64,000 bases of DNA from Actinopolyspora saharensis (GTDB lineage: Bacteria; Actinomycetota; Actinomycetes; Mycobacteriales; Pseudonocardiaceae), in the NCBI RefSeq assembly GCF_900100925.1, contig NZ_FNKO01000002.1, positions 2,480,001 to 2,544,000 of the forward strand, written 5' to 3'. Of the stretch, positions 52,564 to 61,503 are shown one piece after another (within the stretch, counting starts at the first letter, position 1; each line of letters starts with the position of its first letter). The position numbers and the translations under genes were made by a program. Under the pieces are notes generated by a model. It made no database searches and had not been told where the DNA came from. It was given only the letters and a program-made list of their open reading frames with translations.

Positions 52564-53445
52564 TCAGGCCTCGGGGATCTCCTTGCCGAAGGCCTCCAGG
52601 GTGACGTCCTCGGGATCGGGACCGCCGCGCACGCCCGTGTCGAGCGCGTCGATGGCGGTGAGCTCCTCGTCGGTGAGCTCGAAGTCGAACACCGCGAAGT
52701 TCTCCTCGATGCGCTCGCGGCGGGTGGACTTCGGGATCACGGAACGGCCGCGTTGCAGTCCCCAGCGCAGCATGACCTGCGCGGGCGTCCTGCCGTGCGC
52801 CTCGGCGATCCGCGCGATGGTCGGGTCGTCGAGCGTGCTGGTGTGCCCGCTGTCGCGGTAGAAGGTGATCCCGCCGATCGGCGACCACGCCTGCGAGACG
52901 ATCCCGTGCTCGGCGTCGGCGGCGAGCACGTCGGGCTGCTGGAAGTACGGGTGCACCTCGATCTGGTTGACCGCGGGCACGATCGAGGCCTCCCGCAGCA
53001 GGCGGTCGAGGTGGTCACGCGTGAAGTTGCTCACCCCGATGGCGCGCACGCGCCCGTCCGCGAGCAGCTTCTCCAGCGCGCGGTAGGCCTCCAGCGTCAG
53101 GTCGAAGCGCTCGGGCAGCGCCTGGTGCAGGATCAGCAGGTCGATCTGGTCGAGTCCCAGCTTGCCCGCGCTCTTGTCGAAGGCGTGCAGGGTCTGCTCG
53201 TGGCCGAAGTCGCTGATCCAGACCTTGGTCTCGACGAACACCTCGGAGCGGTCCAGACCCGAGTTGCGGATCGCCTGGCCCACCTCGCGCTCGTTGCCGT
53301 AGGCGGCCGCGGTGTCGATGTGCCGGTATCCCGTGCGCAGCGCGTTCTCGACCGCCTCGACGGTCTCGGCCGGTGGCGTCTGGAAGACGCCGAAGCCGAC
53401 GGCGGGCATCTCGATCCCGTTGTTCAGGGTCAAACTCGTGGTCAT
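52564..53445 (-). CDS. Aldo/keto reductase
   Basis: This 293-residue (alpha/beta)8 NADPH-dependent reductase has GYRHIDTAAAYGNE (catalytic Asp and Tyr), VETKVW (Lys), LLILHQALP (His) and NADP-binding VIPKSTRRERIEEN. It is close to the AKR5/2,5-diketo-gluconate reductase group in length and motifs. ATG 53445 is immediately preceded by GGGAGG with only one base between, which is tighter than usual. It is divergent from the FAD oxidase gene across a 318-base region. It reduces aldehydes, ketones or sugars; the physiological substrate cannot be read. Confidence 0.92.
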   Translation of the reverse strand: MTTSLTLNNGIEMPAVGFGVFQTPPAETVEAVENALRTGYRHIDTAAAYGNEREVGQAIRNSGLDRSEVFVETKVWISDFGHEQTLHAFDKSAGKLGLDQIDLLILHQALPERFDLTLEAYRALEKLLADGRVRAIGVSNFTRDHLDRLLREASIVPAVNQIEVHPYFQQPDVLAADAEHGIVSQAWSPIGGITFYRDSGHTSTLDDPTIARIAEAHGRTPAQVMLRWGLQRGRSVIPKSTRRERIEENFAVFDFELTDEELTAIDALDTGVRGGPDPEDVTLEAFGKEIPEA

Positions 53446-53763
53446 GCCTCCCAAACTAGGAACGCTCCGGGAGGGTGGGGAGGGTCTGCCATTACCCCGC
53501 TGTACCCACGATCGTGGGAGATCGCGATCGTTACCGAGGCGTAGACTCACGTGCCCGCCCCGGTCGGGCACCCGAGCTCCGCCGTGGATCCTGCTCGGCG
53601 AGCACTGCCACGAGGCGCTGCTCGCGAGGTTCGCACCCGGCGGGTTCGGCCCGCTCCGATCCGCCGCGACCACCGCCGAGCAGGGCGCCGAGCAGCGCGG
53701 CGAGCTCGTCCGTGCCGCGCGGCCGGAGGCGCACTGCCCACCGATCCCGGAGGAACGGTCACG
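53446..53763. other. Divergent control region between AKR and FAD oxidase genes
   Basis: This 318-base region contains the CCCACGATCGTGGG palindrome, a GATCGCGATC symmetry just after it, a possible -10 TAGACT near 53551, and a GTGCCCG/CGGGCAC hairpin. No gene is seen. Confidence 0.5.
53505..53518. promoter_or_regulatory. 14-bp palindrome between AKR and FAD oxidase genes
   Basis: CCCACGATCGTGGG is a perfect palindrome in the 318-base divergent region, followed at once by a second symmetric sequence GATCGCGATC. It could be an operator for one or both divergent genes; no regulator gene is adjacent. Confidence 0.4.
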
Positions 53764-55188
53764 ATGGAGACTCCCGCACGGCCCGGCACCGATGTCGGCC
53801 ACGAGCTGCGCACCGCGCTGGACGGCCTCGACCTCGTCGAGGACCCGGACGTGCTGTCGAGCCTGGCCCACGACGACGGGGAGTGGGCCGAGGTGGGGCG
53901 GCCGCTCGGCGCGTTGCGCGCCCGCTCTTCCGAGGAGGTCGGCCGGGCGGTTCGGGCCTGCGCCGAGCTCGGCGTGCCGGTGGTAACCAGGGGAGCGGGC
54001 ACCGGCCTGTCCGGAGGGGCCAACGCGACCGAGAACTGCCTGCTGCTCGACCTGTCCCGGATGAACCGGATCCTGGAGATCGACGCCGAGAACCTCCGCG
54101 CGATCGTGCAGCCCGGGGTGATCAACGACGAGCTGACCAAGGAGCTCGCCGAGCACGGCCTGTGGTACCCGCCGGATCCGGCCAGCTCGCCCTGGTCCAC
54201 CCTCGGCGGCAACGCAGCGACCAACGCGGGCGGGCTGTGCTGCCTCAAGTACGGCGTGACGCGGGACTACGTGCTGGGGATGCGGGCCGTGATGGGCGGG
54301 CCCGCCGGTCCGTACGGCACGGAGGTGCGGCTGGGCCGGGCCACCGCGAAGGGGGTCGCCGGTTACGACCTGGCCGGGCTGCTGGTCGGTTCGGAGGGCA
54401 CGCTCGGGGTGATCACCGAGCTCACCCTGCGGCTGCGGCCGCTGCCCCGGGAGAACCCGCGCACCGTGGTCGGGGCGTTCGGTTCCCTGGTCGAGGCCGG
54501 GCGCGCTGTCGCGCTGTGCACCGGACGCGGGCTGCGCCCCGCCGCGCTGGAGCTGCTCGACCGGTCCTGCATGCGTGCCGTGGAGGACTGGAAGCACCTC
54601 GGCATCGAACCGGACACCGCGGCACTGCTGCTCGCCAGGGTGGACACGCCCGGTGACGCGGGGACGGCCGAGGCCACCGAGCTCGCCACCGCCTTCACCG
54701 ACGGGGGCGCGGCGTGGACGGAGCAGTCCACCGACGCCACCGAGGCCGAGGCGCTGTTCGCCGCGCGCCGGTTGGCCTACCCGGCGCTGGAGCGGCTGGG
54801 CCCGGTGCTGACCGAGGACGTGTGCGTGCCGCAGTCAGCGGTGCCGGACATGCTCGCGCGCGTCGAGGAGATCGGTGAGCGGCACCAGGCGCGGATCGCG
54901 ACCATCGCGCACGCCGGGGACGGCAACCTGCACCCGCTGCTGCTGGCACCGCCGGACGACGAGCAGGCGAAGCGGGCCGCGCAGGCGGCCTTCGAGGACA
55001 TCCTCTCCGCGGCGTTGGAGCTCGGTGGCACGGTGACCGGCGAGCACGGTGTCGGACTGCTCAAGCGGGAGGGCATGGAGCGCGAGCTCGGCCCCGAGGT
55101 CTGCGCCGTGCAGGACGCGGTCAAGCAGGCGCTGGATCCGTTGAACCTGTTCAACCCGACCAAGGTCGTCGACCCGGCGCAGGCTTGA
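53764..55188 (+). CDS. FAD-binding oxidoreductase, glycolate/lactate oxidase (GlcD) type
   Basis: This 474-residue protein has an N-terminal PCMH-type FAD domain with VVTRGAGTGLSGGAN, LDLSRMNRILEID, IVQPGVIN and a NAATNAGG loop. The C-terminal FAD-oxidase domain has DVCVP, IAHAGDGNLHP and GTVTGEHGVGLLKR, with LFNPTK at the end. These are the marks of GlcD/D-lactate dehydrogenase family enzymes that oxidise 2-hydroxy acids. GGAGG lies about 10 bases before ATG 53764. No GlcE/GlcF partners are adjacent, so a single-subunit D-lactate or 2-hydroxyglutarate dehydrogenase is a reasonable guess. Confidence 0.9.
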   Translation: METPARPGTDVGHELRTALDGLDLVEDPDVLSSLAHDDGEWAEVGRPLGALRARSSEEVGRAVRACAELGVPVVTRGAGTGLSGGANATENCLLLDLSRMNRILEIDAENLRAIVQPGVINDELTKELAEHGLWYPPDPASSPWSTLGGNAATNAGGLCCLKYGVTRDYVLGMRAVMGGPAGPYGTEVRLGRATAKGVAGYDLAGLLVGSEGTLGVITELTLRLRPLPRENPRTVVGAFGSLVEAGRAVALCTGRGLRPAALELLDRSCMRAVEDWKHLGIEPDTAALLLARVDTPGDAGTAEATELATAFTDGGAAWTEQSTDATEAEALFAARRLAYPALERLGPVLTEDVCVPQSAVPDMLARVEEIGERHQARIATIAHAGDGNLHPLLLAPPDDEQAKRAAQAAFEDILSAALELGGTVTGEHGVGLLKREGMERELGPEVCAVQDAVKQALDPLNLFNPTKVVDPAQA

Positions 55189-55230
55189 ACCGGCGCGGGG
55201 ACGGCTCGGGCCGGGGTGGGCAGCAGGTGT

Positions 55231-55266
55231 AGTCAGGGGGCACGGGTTCGAGTCCCGTCAGCTCCA
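55231..55266 (+). pseudogene. tRNA-Ala 3'-end fragment
   Basis: These 36 bases repeat the 3' half of tRNA-Ala(GGC): anticodon-stem end AGTCAGGGGG, T-arm and acceptor end CAGCTCCA. One T of the variable region (GGGGGTCACGGG) is missing. The sequence before it (GGTGT) is unrelated. It is followed by a terminator like that of copy 2, so tRNA tail and terminator were copied together. Confidence 0.85.
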
Positions 55267-55277
55267 CTTTCGGCGAT

Positions 55278-55317
55278 CAGCGGGTTCACCCTCCGCGGGT
55301 GGGCCCGCTGAGTTTTT
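55278..55317 (+). terminator. Terminator after tRNA-Ala fragment
   Basis: CAGCGGGTTCACCC (55278-55291) and GGGTGGGCCCGCTG (55297-55310) pair with one or two wobbles and are followed by AGTTTTT. It probably terminates the FAD oxidase transcript. Confidence 0.75.
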
Positions 55318-55351
55318 CGGCCCAGTGCGGTCGCGCTGTAGGCTCGGCCCG

Positions 55352-56044
55352 ATGTACACGGGGACTTTCTCGATCGTCGCGTACGACACCGATACTGCGA
55401 CGTGCGGTGTGGCTATGAGCACGCGGATGCCCGCGATCGGCGGGTTGGCGGTGTTCGCCCGTGCGGATGCGGGGGCGATCGCGACGCAGGCGTTGATCAA
55501 CCCACTGCTGGGGGCGGACGGCCTGGAACTGCTGCGGTACCACTCCGCGGAGGAGACGTTGTCCCGTGTTCGGGAGACGGATCCCGCCATGGAGGGACGG
55601 CAGGTCGCGGTGGTGGACGCGTCGGGGGGTGCTGCCGCCCACACCGGCTCGGAGACCCACCCCTGGAGCGGTCACCGGCTGGGGACCGGTTACGCGGTGG
55701 CGGGCAACACTCTCGTCGGCGGCGGCACCGTGGAGGCCATGGCCGAGCGGTTCGAGGACTCCGCGGGAAGTCCGCTGGCCGAGCGGCTGCTGACGGCCCT
55801 GGAAGCCGGTCAGGAGGCCGGCGGGGACCGGCGCGGCAAGCAGAGCGCGGCCCTGTACGTCCACAGCGGTCAGCCTTACCCGTACGTGGATCTGCGGGTG
55901 GACGAGCACGCCGAGCCGGTAGCCGAGCTCCGCAGGGTCCACGAGGTGGCGAAGCGGGAGCTGGGGCCGTTCGTGGATGCCTTGCCGACGCGTGCCCACC
56001 CCGCAGGCAGGTTCGAGCAGCTGTTGAGCACCGACGATTCCTGA
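55352..56044 (+). CDS. DUF1028 family protein (Ntn-hydrolase-like)
   Basis: This 230-residue protein has MYTGTFSIVAYDTDTATCGVAMSTRMPAIG, the conserved start of DUF1028 with its catalytic-looking Ser/Thr region. It also has IATQALINPLLGADGLELL, VVDASGGAAAHTG, VAGNTLVGG and DLRVDEHAEPVAELRR. The fold is predicted Ntn hydrolase-like; relatives are linked to peptide or amide hydrolysis. ATG 55352. It is convergent with the PucR regulator gene. Confidence 0.88.
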   Translation: MYTGTFSIVAYDTDTATCGVAMSTRMPAIGGLAVFARADAGAIATQALINPLLGADGLELLRYHSAEETLSRVRETDPAMEGRQVAVVDASGGAAAHTGSETHPWSGHRLGTGYAVAGNTLVGGGTVEAMAERFEDSAGSPLAERLLTALEAGQEAGGDRRGKQSAALYVHSGQPYPYVDLRVDEHAEPVAELRRVHEVAKRELGPFVDALPTRAHPAGRFEQLLSTDDS

Positions 56045-56129
56045 ATCCCGGTGGCGCGTGCCGGCCCAGCCCGAGCGCGGGCGGGCTCCGGCCTGCTCGC
56101 GTCGTGGGGCGCGGCCGTGTCGGGACCGG

Positions 56130-57668
56130 TCACGCGCGTTCGGCGTCGGTGGCCAGCGCGATCAGCATGGCCAGTCGCTCGTCCGGGTCGTCGAGGCGCA
56201 GGTCGGTGATCCCCCGCATCCTGCGGAGGCGATAACGAACGGTGTTGGGGTGCACGTCGAGTCGTTCGGCGGCGACGGTGAGGTTCGCCTGGGCCCGGAG
56301 CCACGCGTGCAGCGTGGACAGGTAATCGGTGGCGTGGGCGGCGTCGTGCCGGGCGAGGTCGGCCAGGGGGCCGCGCGGGGGGACCCGTCCGGACGCGGCG
56401 GCGGTGCGCAACCGCTGGAGCAGGATCCGGTCCCAGGACTCGTCGTAGCTGATGGGGGCGTCACCCGGGCGGGCGGTGTGCAGCGCCAGGCTCTCGTCGG
56501 CCTCGTTCCTGCTGGTGGGGAGTTGGTTGGGCGTGGCCGGTGCGCCGATCCCCGCGGTGATCGTGACGTGCTCGGGCAGGTTCGTGATGATGGTGTGCAA
56601 CCAGTCGCGTGCTGCGGCGGGGTCCTCGTCGGAGGGCAGGATCGTGTAGACGGTGTTGCCGAACAGCGCGCTGCGCCCCGGACGCGACCAGCCGAAACCG
56701 GTGGTGGCGCGTTCGAAGGCGAGCAGGACCGCCGCGTGCCGCTCACCGTGGGCGTGGGCCTGCAGGGCGATGACGCGGAACGGGCCCGGTCCCAGCCCGA
56801 GCTTCCCGAGCGCGGTGGTCGTGTCCGGGCTCGCTTCGACGAGCTGGATGACCAGCTCGGATTCGACCTGCCGTTCCAGGTCGGCGCTGACGCGTGAGCG
56901 CAGCAGGTGGGAAGCGACGGTGTGGGCGCTGTCCCGCAGGACCCGCGCGCGCTGCTCGGACAGCGGCGCGTCGCAGGCGACCCAGAGCGAGCCCAGGAAC
57001 TCGCGCCCCGCCCGGACGGCGATGACCATGCGCCCGCCCAGCCCGTGGGAGGGGGAGGTGGGCACGAACAACGGCTCGTCCGAGACGGACAGGTGAGCGA
57101 ACACCCCTCGCTCGGTGAACAGCCTGCGGATCGCCTCGGGGACGCGGCGGCCGAGGATCGTCTCGTGCCGTGCGGAGTCGACCTCGTGCTGCAGGCTCGA
57201 GTAGGCCATCACGCGCGAGAGCCGGTCCTCGATGGTGACCGACCCCTTGACCGCTGCGGCCACGGTGTCGGCCAGGGCGAACAGGTCGCTCGGACCGCGC
57301 CCGGACTCCGTCTCCCGGCCCTCGAACACCAGCCCGTAGACGACCTCGGCGAGCTGGCTCCACGAAACCGCGGGATCGACGACCAGGGGGGTGACCTCGT
57401 GCTGCCCGCAGGCCCGGTTGATTCCGTCAGCGGCGGCGGAGTCGCCGCGCAGCAGCACCACGGCCGCGTGCGCAGCCGCGGCGAGCTCCGCGGCGCGCTC
57501 GGGTGACTCCACCCCGACCGCCAGGAACACGTCCCCGACCGCGGGCGACTCGTCGGTCGGGTCGTGCATGGCCACGCTGCGCAGCTCGGTTTCGCGTGCC
57601 GCGCCCGGCCCGACCAGCCGAACACCGTAACCACCGAGAACGGTGATCAATCGATCCAGTTTGACCAC
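56130..57668 (-). CDS. PucR-family transcriptional regulator
   Basis: This 512-residue protein has an N-terminal PucR domain, a central GGDEF-like CdaR region and a C-terminal HTH (TVAAERLDVHPNTVRYRLRRM), the PucR_2/HTH_30 plan. Regulators of this type control purine, amino-acid or amine catabolism. GTG 57668 is chosen because GGGAGG then lies eight bases upstream; GTG 57677 is only one base from it. It is divergent from the DadA-like gene, the likely target. Confidence 0.9.
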   Translation of the reverse strand: MVKLDRLITVLGGYGVRLVGPGAARETELRSVAMHDPTDESPAVGDVFLAVGVESPERAAELAAAAHAAVVLLRGDSAAADGINRACGQHEVTPLVVDPAVSWSQLAEVVYGLVFEGRETESGRGPSDLFALADTVAAAVKGSVTIEDRLSRVMAYSSLQHEVDSARHETILGRRVPEAIRRLFTERGVFAHLSVSDEPLFVPTSPSHGLGGRMVIAVRAGREFLGSLWVACDAPLSEQRARVLRDSAHTVASHLLRSRVSADLERQVESELVIQLVEASPDTTTALGKLGLGPGPFRVIALQAHAHGERHAAVLLAFERATTGFGWSRPGRSALFGNTVYTILPSDEDPAAARDWLHTIITNLPEHVTITAGIGAPATPNQLPTSRNEADESLALHTARPGDAPISYDESWDRILLQRLRTAAASGRVPPRGPLADLARHDAAHATDYLSTLHAWLRAQANLTVAAERLDVHPNTVRYRLRRMRGITDLRLDDPDERLAMLIALATDAERA

Positions 57669-57904
57669 GTGTGACACGCCTCCCGCGCCCCGCGCGACGA
57701 CATGGGTTCATCAGTTCCCACGAGGAGAACTGTACGCACGTCTCCCGGAACCGGGCCGCCGGACCGAGCAGCCCGCGGCAGCCACCCGTTTGACGGAGGA
57801 CGACAAGATCGCTGCCACCGATTGTTCACTCGGTACAACCAGTCCGACTCGGGGATCGGAGACCCTGGACGGGAACGAGTCGTGCCGGGACGTGGAGGTT
57901 GAGC

Positions 57905-59167
57905 ATGGATCGGGGTGCCACGCGCGCGAGCGGTGGCCCGCGGACCGCCGTGGTGGTCGGGGCCGGTGTAGTGGGGCTGTCGACGGCGTGGTTCCTCCAG
58001 GAGCGCGGCGTCGAGGTGACCGTGGTCGACCGCCACGGAGTGGCCGCCGGATCCTCCTGGGGCAACGCGGGACTGCTCTCCCCCGGACTGGCCGTGCCAC
58101 TGAACGAACCGGCCGTCCTGCGGTACGGGCTGCGCGCGCTCCTGGACCCGGGTGCCCCGCTGCACGTCCCGGCGACGTGGAATCCCGGACTGTGGCGGTT
58201 CCTGCTCCAGTTCGCGGCTCGCTGCACCTGGGGGGGCTGGAATCGCGCGGTGCGGGCCAACCTGCCGCTGAACGCCGAGTGCCTGGAGGCCTTCGACGTG
58301 CTCACGGCGAACGGGGTCGAGGCCCCCACGATCGCCGCGCCGATCACCGCCGTGTTCGAGACGAGGAGCCAGGCCACGGGTTTGCTGCGCGAGTTCCGGC
58401 GTTTGTCCCGGGCCGGTCAGCGGGTCGACTACACGGCACTGGACGGGGACGAGGTCCGCGAGCGCTTGCCGCAGCTCTCCGAGCGCATCGGTGCCGGGAT
58501 CCGGCTGGACGGGCAACGCTTCGTCGATCCCGGCGCGTTCGTCGCATCGCTGGCTGAATCGGTGCGCGACCGGGGCGGCACGATTCGCACGGACTTCGAC
58601 GTGACCGGCACGCGTCGCGGCCGGGGCGGCGTCACCGTCACTTCGAGCGCGGGCGAGGACCTCACGGCGGACGCGACCGTGCTGGCCACCGGAGCGTGGC
58701 TGGGCGAGCTCACCCGAGACCTGCGGGTGCCGGTCCGGGCGGGGCGGGGCTACTCGTTCACCGTCCCGACAGCGGAGCCCGTCCCCGGCCCGATGTACCT
58801 GCCCGACGTCCGGGTGGCCTGCACTCCCTACCGCGGCGGGCTCCGGGTGGCGGGGACGATGGAGTTCCGCGAGCCCGACGACGCGCTCGACCCGGCCCGG
58901 ATCGAGGCGATCGTCGCCTCCGCCCGCCCGTACCTCACCGGGGTCGATTGGTCCGGGCGCACCGACGAGTGGGTGGGCCCCCGGCCGGTGTCCCCGGACG
59001 GCTACCCGCTGATCGGTTCGGTGGCGTCCGATCCGGACATCTACGTGGCCGGTGGGCACGGCATGTGGGGGCTCACGCACGGGCCGGTCAGCGGACGCAT
59101 GCTCGCCGAGCGCATCACCACCGGAAAGCCGAGCGAAGCGCTCCGCCCGTTCGCCCCGTCGCGCTGA
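57905..59167 (+). CDS. FAD-dependent D-amino-acid dehydrogenase-like oxidoreductase
   Basis: This 420-residue protein has an N-terminal FAD motif (VVVGAGVVGLSTAWFLQERG), a Glu/Asp-ending second strand (VEVTVVDR) and SSWGNAGLLSPG as in DadA. The C-terminal DAO region is WVGPRPVSPDGYPLIG, then YVAGGHGMWGLTHGP. This is the DadA branch of the DAO superfamily, which oxidises D-amino acids, proline-like or amine substrates. ATG 57905 has GGAGG eight bases upstream. It is divergent from the PucR gene, which fits substrate-induced expression. Confidence 0.9.
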   Translation: MDRGATRASGGPRTAVVVGAGVVGLSTAWFLQERGVEVTVVDRHGVAAGSSWGNAGLLSPGLAVPLNEPAVLRYGLRALLDPGAPLHVPATWNPGLWRFLLQFAARCTWGGWNRAVRANLPLNAECLEAFDVLTANGVEAPTIAAPITAVFETRSQATGLLREFRRLSRAGQRVDYTALDGDEVRERLPQLSERIGAGIRLDGQRFVDPGAFVASLAESVRDRGGTIRTDFDVTGTRRGRGGVTVTSSAGEDLTADATVLATGAWLGELTRDLRVPVRAGRGYSFTVPTAEPVPGPMYLPDVRVACTPYRGGLRVAGTMEFREPDDALDPARIEAIVASARPYLTGVDWSGRTDEWVGPRPVSPDGYPLIGSVASDPDIYVAGGHGMWGLTHGPVSGRMLAERITTGKPSEALRPFAPSR

Positions 59168-59195
59168 AACCGCCACTGTCGGAAAGGACCCCGTC

Positions 59196-59924
59196 ATGTC
59201 CGGCGCCGACCCGTCCACGCGACATGGCCGGAGGAACACCCCGCTCGTCCCGGACGAGCGGGCGGAACTGGACTGGCTGCGGGCCGAGAACACGCTCCTG
59301 CGCACCGAACGGGACATGCTGCTGCGACTAGCGACCGAGTTCGCCCGGGACGCCGGTCTCGTCCGGAGCGTCGCCAACGACACAGCCCCCACCGCGGCTC
59401 GCGGTGGTCACCACGAGGACGGAACCATGAGAACTCCACGCGAACACTGCGTATGGCTCACCCAGGAGGTTTACGAGCAGCTCCGGACCGAGCTGGTGAT
59501 GCTCCGCGGCGAGCGCGACGCGGGCGCCGACGGGCGGGACTCGGCCGACACGGCCGGGTCCGACGCGGAATACATCACCGACGCGAACCGCCGCCACGCC
59601 CGTATCCAGCAGATCCAGGACGTGCTCAGCCACGCCGTGGTCGGTGAGACCCCGGCGGACGACGGGATCGCCGAACCCGGCATGGTCCTCACCATCCGGT
59701 TCGACGACGAGGACGATCCCGAGACCTTCCTGCTCGGCGCCCGCGAAGGCGAGGCCCCCGGTGAGATCGAGGTCTACTCACCGGACTCACCGCTGGGCGC
59801 GGCCCTGATCGGCGCCCGGGAAGGTGACGAGCGCAGCTACAGCGTCCCCGGCGGCACGACCGTGCGCGTGACCCTCGTGCGGGCCGTGCCGTACGGCCTG
59901 CACGGAACCCCGACCTCCGGCTGA
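59196..59924 (+). CDS. GreA/GreB-like factor with IS3-OrfA-like N-terminal helix
   Basis: The open frame gives 242 residues. Residues ~18-55 (LVPDERAELDWLRAENTLL ... ERDMLLRLATEFARD) look like the C-terminal leucine-zipper tail of IS3-type OrfA transposases. From MRTPREHCVWLTQEVYEQL (ATG 59427) onward it is a Gre-like factor: a coiled-coil arm, then GMVLTIRFDDED, TFLLG, IEVYSPDSPLGAALIGAREG and VRVTLVRAVPYG, the GreA C-terminal domain. GreA factors bind the RNA polymerase secondary channel. Two readings are possible: one fused protein, or a separate Gre-like gene starting at 59427 (GAGGAC ten bases upstream) overlapping an unrelated frame. Confidence 0.75.
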   Translation: MSGADPSTRHGRRNTPLVPDERAELDWLRAENTLLRTERDMLLRLATEFARDAGLVRSVANDTAPTAARGGHHEDGTMRTPREHCVWLTQEVYEQLRTELVMLRGERDAGADGRDSADTAGSDAEYITDANRRHARIQQIQDVLSHAVVGETPADDGIAEPGMVLTIRFDDEDDPETFLLGAREGEAPGEIEVYSPDSPLGAALIGAREGDERSYSVPGGTTVRVTLVRAVPYGLHGTPTSG

Positions 59925-59979
59925 GCGCGAGCGGACCCGTTCGAGTGGTGTCGGTCGGCCAGGAACCGCAGCCGCGGCC

Positions 59980-61386
59980 TCACGTCTCCCGAGTGGGGCG
60001 CTGCCGCTCGGCAGGGCCGGTGAGCTCGGCTTCGATGTCCTCGAGAGTGCGGTTCTTGGTCTCCGGCAGCCAGCGGTAGAGGTAGATCAACCCGAACAGG
60101 CCGAGCACGCCGTAGAGCCAGAAGACCCCGGAGGGGCCGCCGAACAGGCCGATGAGGGTCAGCACCGAGACGGACACGAGGAAGTTCAGCGCCCAGTGCG
60201 AGACGATGCCGAACGACCCCGCCTTGCCGCGCACGCTGTTCGGGAAGATCTCGCTGTTGACCAGCCAGATCGCGATGCCGAGACTGCAGGCGAACGCCGA
60301 CTGGTAGACGATCAGGGCGGCGATGAGCAGCACGGAGACCGCGCCCTGCACCGGTTGGGTGAAGAGCAGGCCGATGAAGGCCAGGGCCGCGATGATCACG
60401 GCCGTGCCGCCGAGGATGAGCGGGCGCCGTCCGAGGCGGTCGATGAACACCAGCGCGAATATCGTGAACAGCACGTTGAGCGTGCCGATGCCGACCGAGG
60501 CCAGGATCGCGCCGGAGTCGCCGAATCCGGCGTCGGTGAGGATCGTGGGCGCGTAGTAGATGATCGCGTTCACCCCGACGAGCTGGCTGCTGCCCGCGGC
60601 CACGACCCCGACGGAGATCCACCGGCGGTAGCGCGGTCCGAGCAGCTCGCGGTAGGTGATGTGCCCCTCGGCCCGCACCGTGTCGCGGATCTCGGTGAGT
60701 TCGGACTCGACGTGCTCCGGTGGTCGGGTGCGGGAGAGCACGTGGCGGGCCTCCTCCTGGCGGCCGTGGGTGAGCAGCCAGCGCGGGCTCTCCGGCAGGC
60801 GCAGCAGCCCGAGGAACATCACCGCGGCGGGCAGCACGGCCACGCCGAGCATCCAGCGCCACGCGCCGGTGGAGGACAGGCCGTAGCCGACGAGGTACGA
60901 GACGAGGATTCCGACGGTGACCATGAACTGGTGCAGGGACACGAGCGTGCCGCGCCGGTGCGGAGGTGCCATCTCGGCGATGTAGCCGGGAACGACGAGA
61001 GAGGAGACCCCGATCGCCACTCCGAGGAGACCACGGGCGAGAATCAGCGCTCCCACGTTCGGTGTCAGCGCGCAGCCCAGCGTGGCCAGCGCGAACAGCA
61101 CGGTCACGGCGATGAGGGTGTTGCGGCGGCCCGCGCGGTCGGACACGGGGCCGCCGATGATCACGCCGACGACCGCGCCGACGAGCAGCGAGGAGACCAC
61201 GACCTCCTGCGTGGAGTCGCCGAACCCGAATTCCGGTCGGATGTAGAGGATGGCCGCCGAGATGACGCCGGTGTCGTAGCCGAACAGCAGCCCGCCGAAC
61301 GCCGCGATGATCGACGCGCCGATGACGAGACCACTTCCGCGGGTGCGTCGGAGGTCGCTGCTCTCGCGTGCGGTGCCACTCGTCAT
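59980..61386 (-). CDS. Sugar porter family MFS transporter
   Basis: This 468-residue protein has twelve TM helices and sugar-porter signatures: GGLLFGYDTGVISAAI, SDRAGRRNTL (loop 2-3), the PESPRWLL motif after TM6, NAIIYYAP (TM7), DRLGRRPLIL (loop 8-9) and the PETKNRTLEDIE C-terminal motif. These are the marks of proton-linked sugar symporters such as XylE or GalP. ATG 61386 has GGGAG near it. It is convergent with the Gre-like gene. The substrate is probably a sugar or polyol; not identifiable. Confidence 0.93.
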   Translation of the reverse strand: MTSGTARESSDLRRTRGSGLVIGASIIAAFGGLLFGYDTGVISAAILYIRPEFGFGDSTQEVVVSSLLVGAVVGVIIGGPVSDRAGRRNTLIAVTVLFALATLGCALTPNVGALILARGLLGVAIGVSSLVVPGYIAEMAPPHRRGTLVSLHQFMVTVGILVSYLVGYGLSSTGAWRWMLGVAVLPAAVMFLGLLRLPESPRWLLTHGRQEEARHVLSRTRPPEHVESELTEIRDTVRAEGHITYRELLGPRYRRWISVGVVAAGSSQLVGVNAIIYYAPTILTDAGFGDSGAILASVGIGTLNVLFTIFALVFIDRLGRRPLILGGTAVIIAALAFIGLLFTQPVQGAVSVLLIAALIVYQSAFACSLGIAIWLVNSEIFPNSVRGKAGSFGIVSHWALNFLVSVSVLTLIGLFGGPSGVFWLYGVLGLFGLIYLYRWLPETKNRTLEDIEAELTGPAERQRPTRET

Positions 61387-61503
61387 ACCAGCTCCCTCCG
61401 ACGGCGGTGCCGGCTTCGCACTGGGCTGCTCCTCGGATCGTACGAGCTGAGCGGGGTTTCCGCGCTTCGCTGCCGTCGCACGTTCCAACACTGTGGACGT
61501 GGC

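Noticed and set aside
52363..55317. Treating 52.4-55.3 kb as an integrated prophage or ICE
   Set aside because: Only the tRNA 3' repeat supports it; there is no integrase, phage or conjugation gene, and the two enzymes look native in composition. Kept as a finding, not a mobile element.
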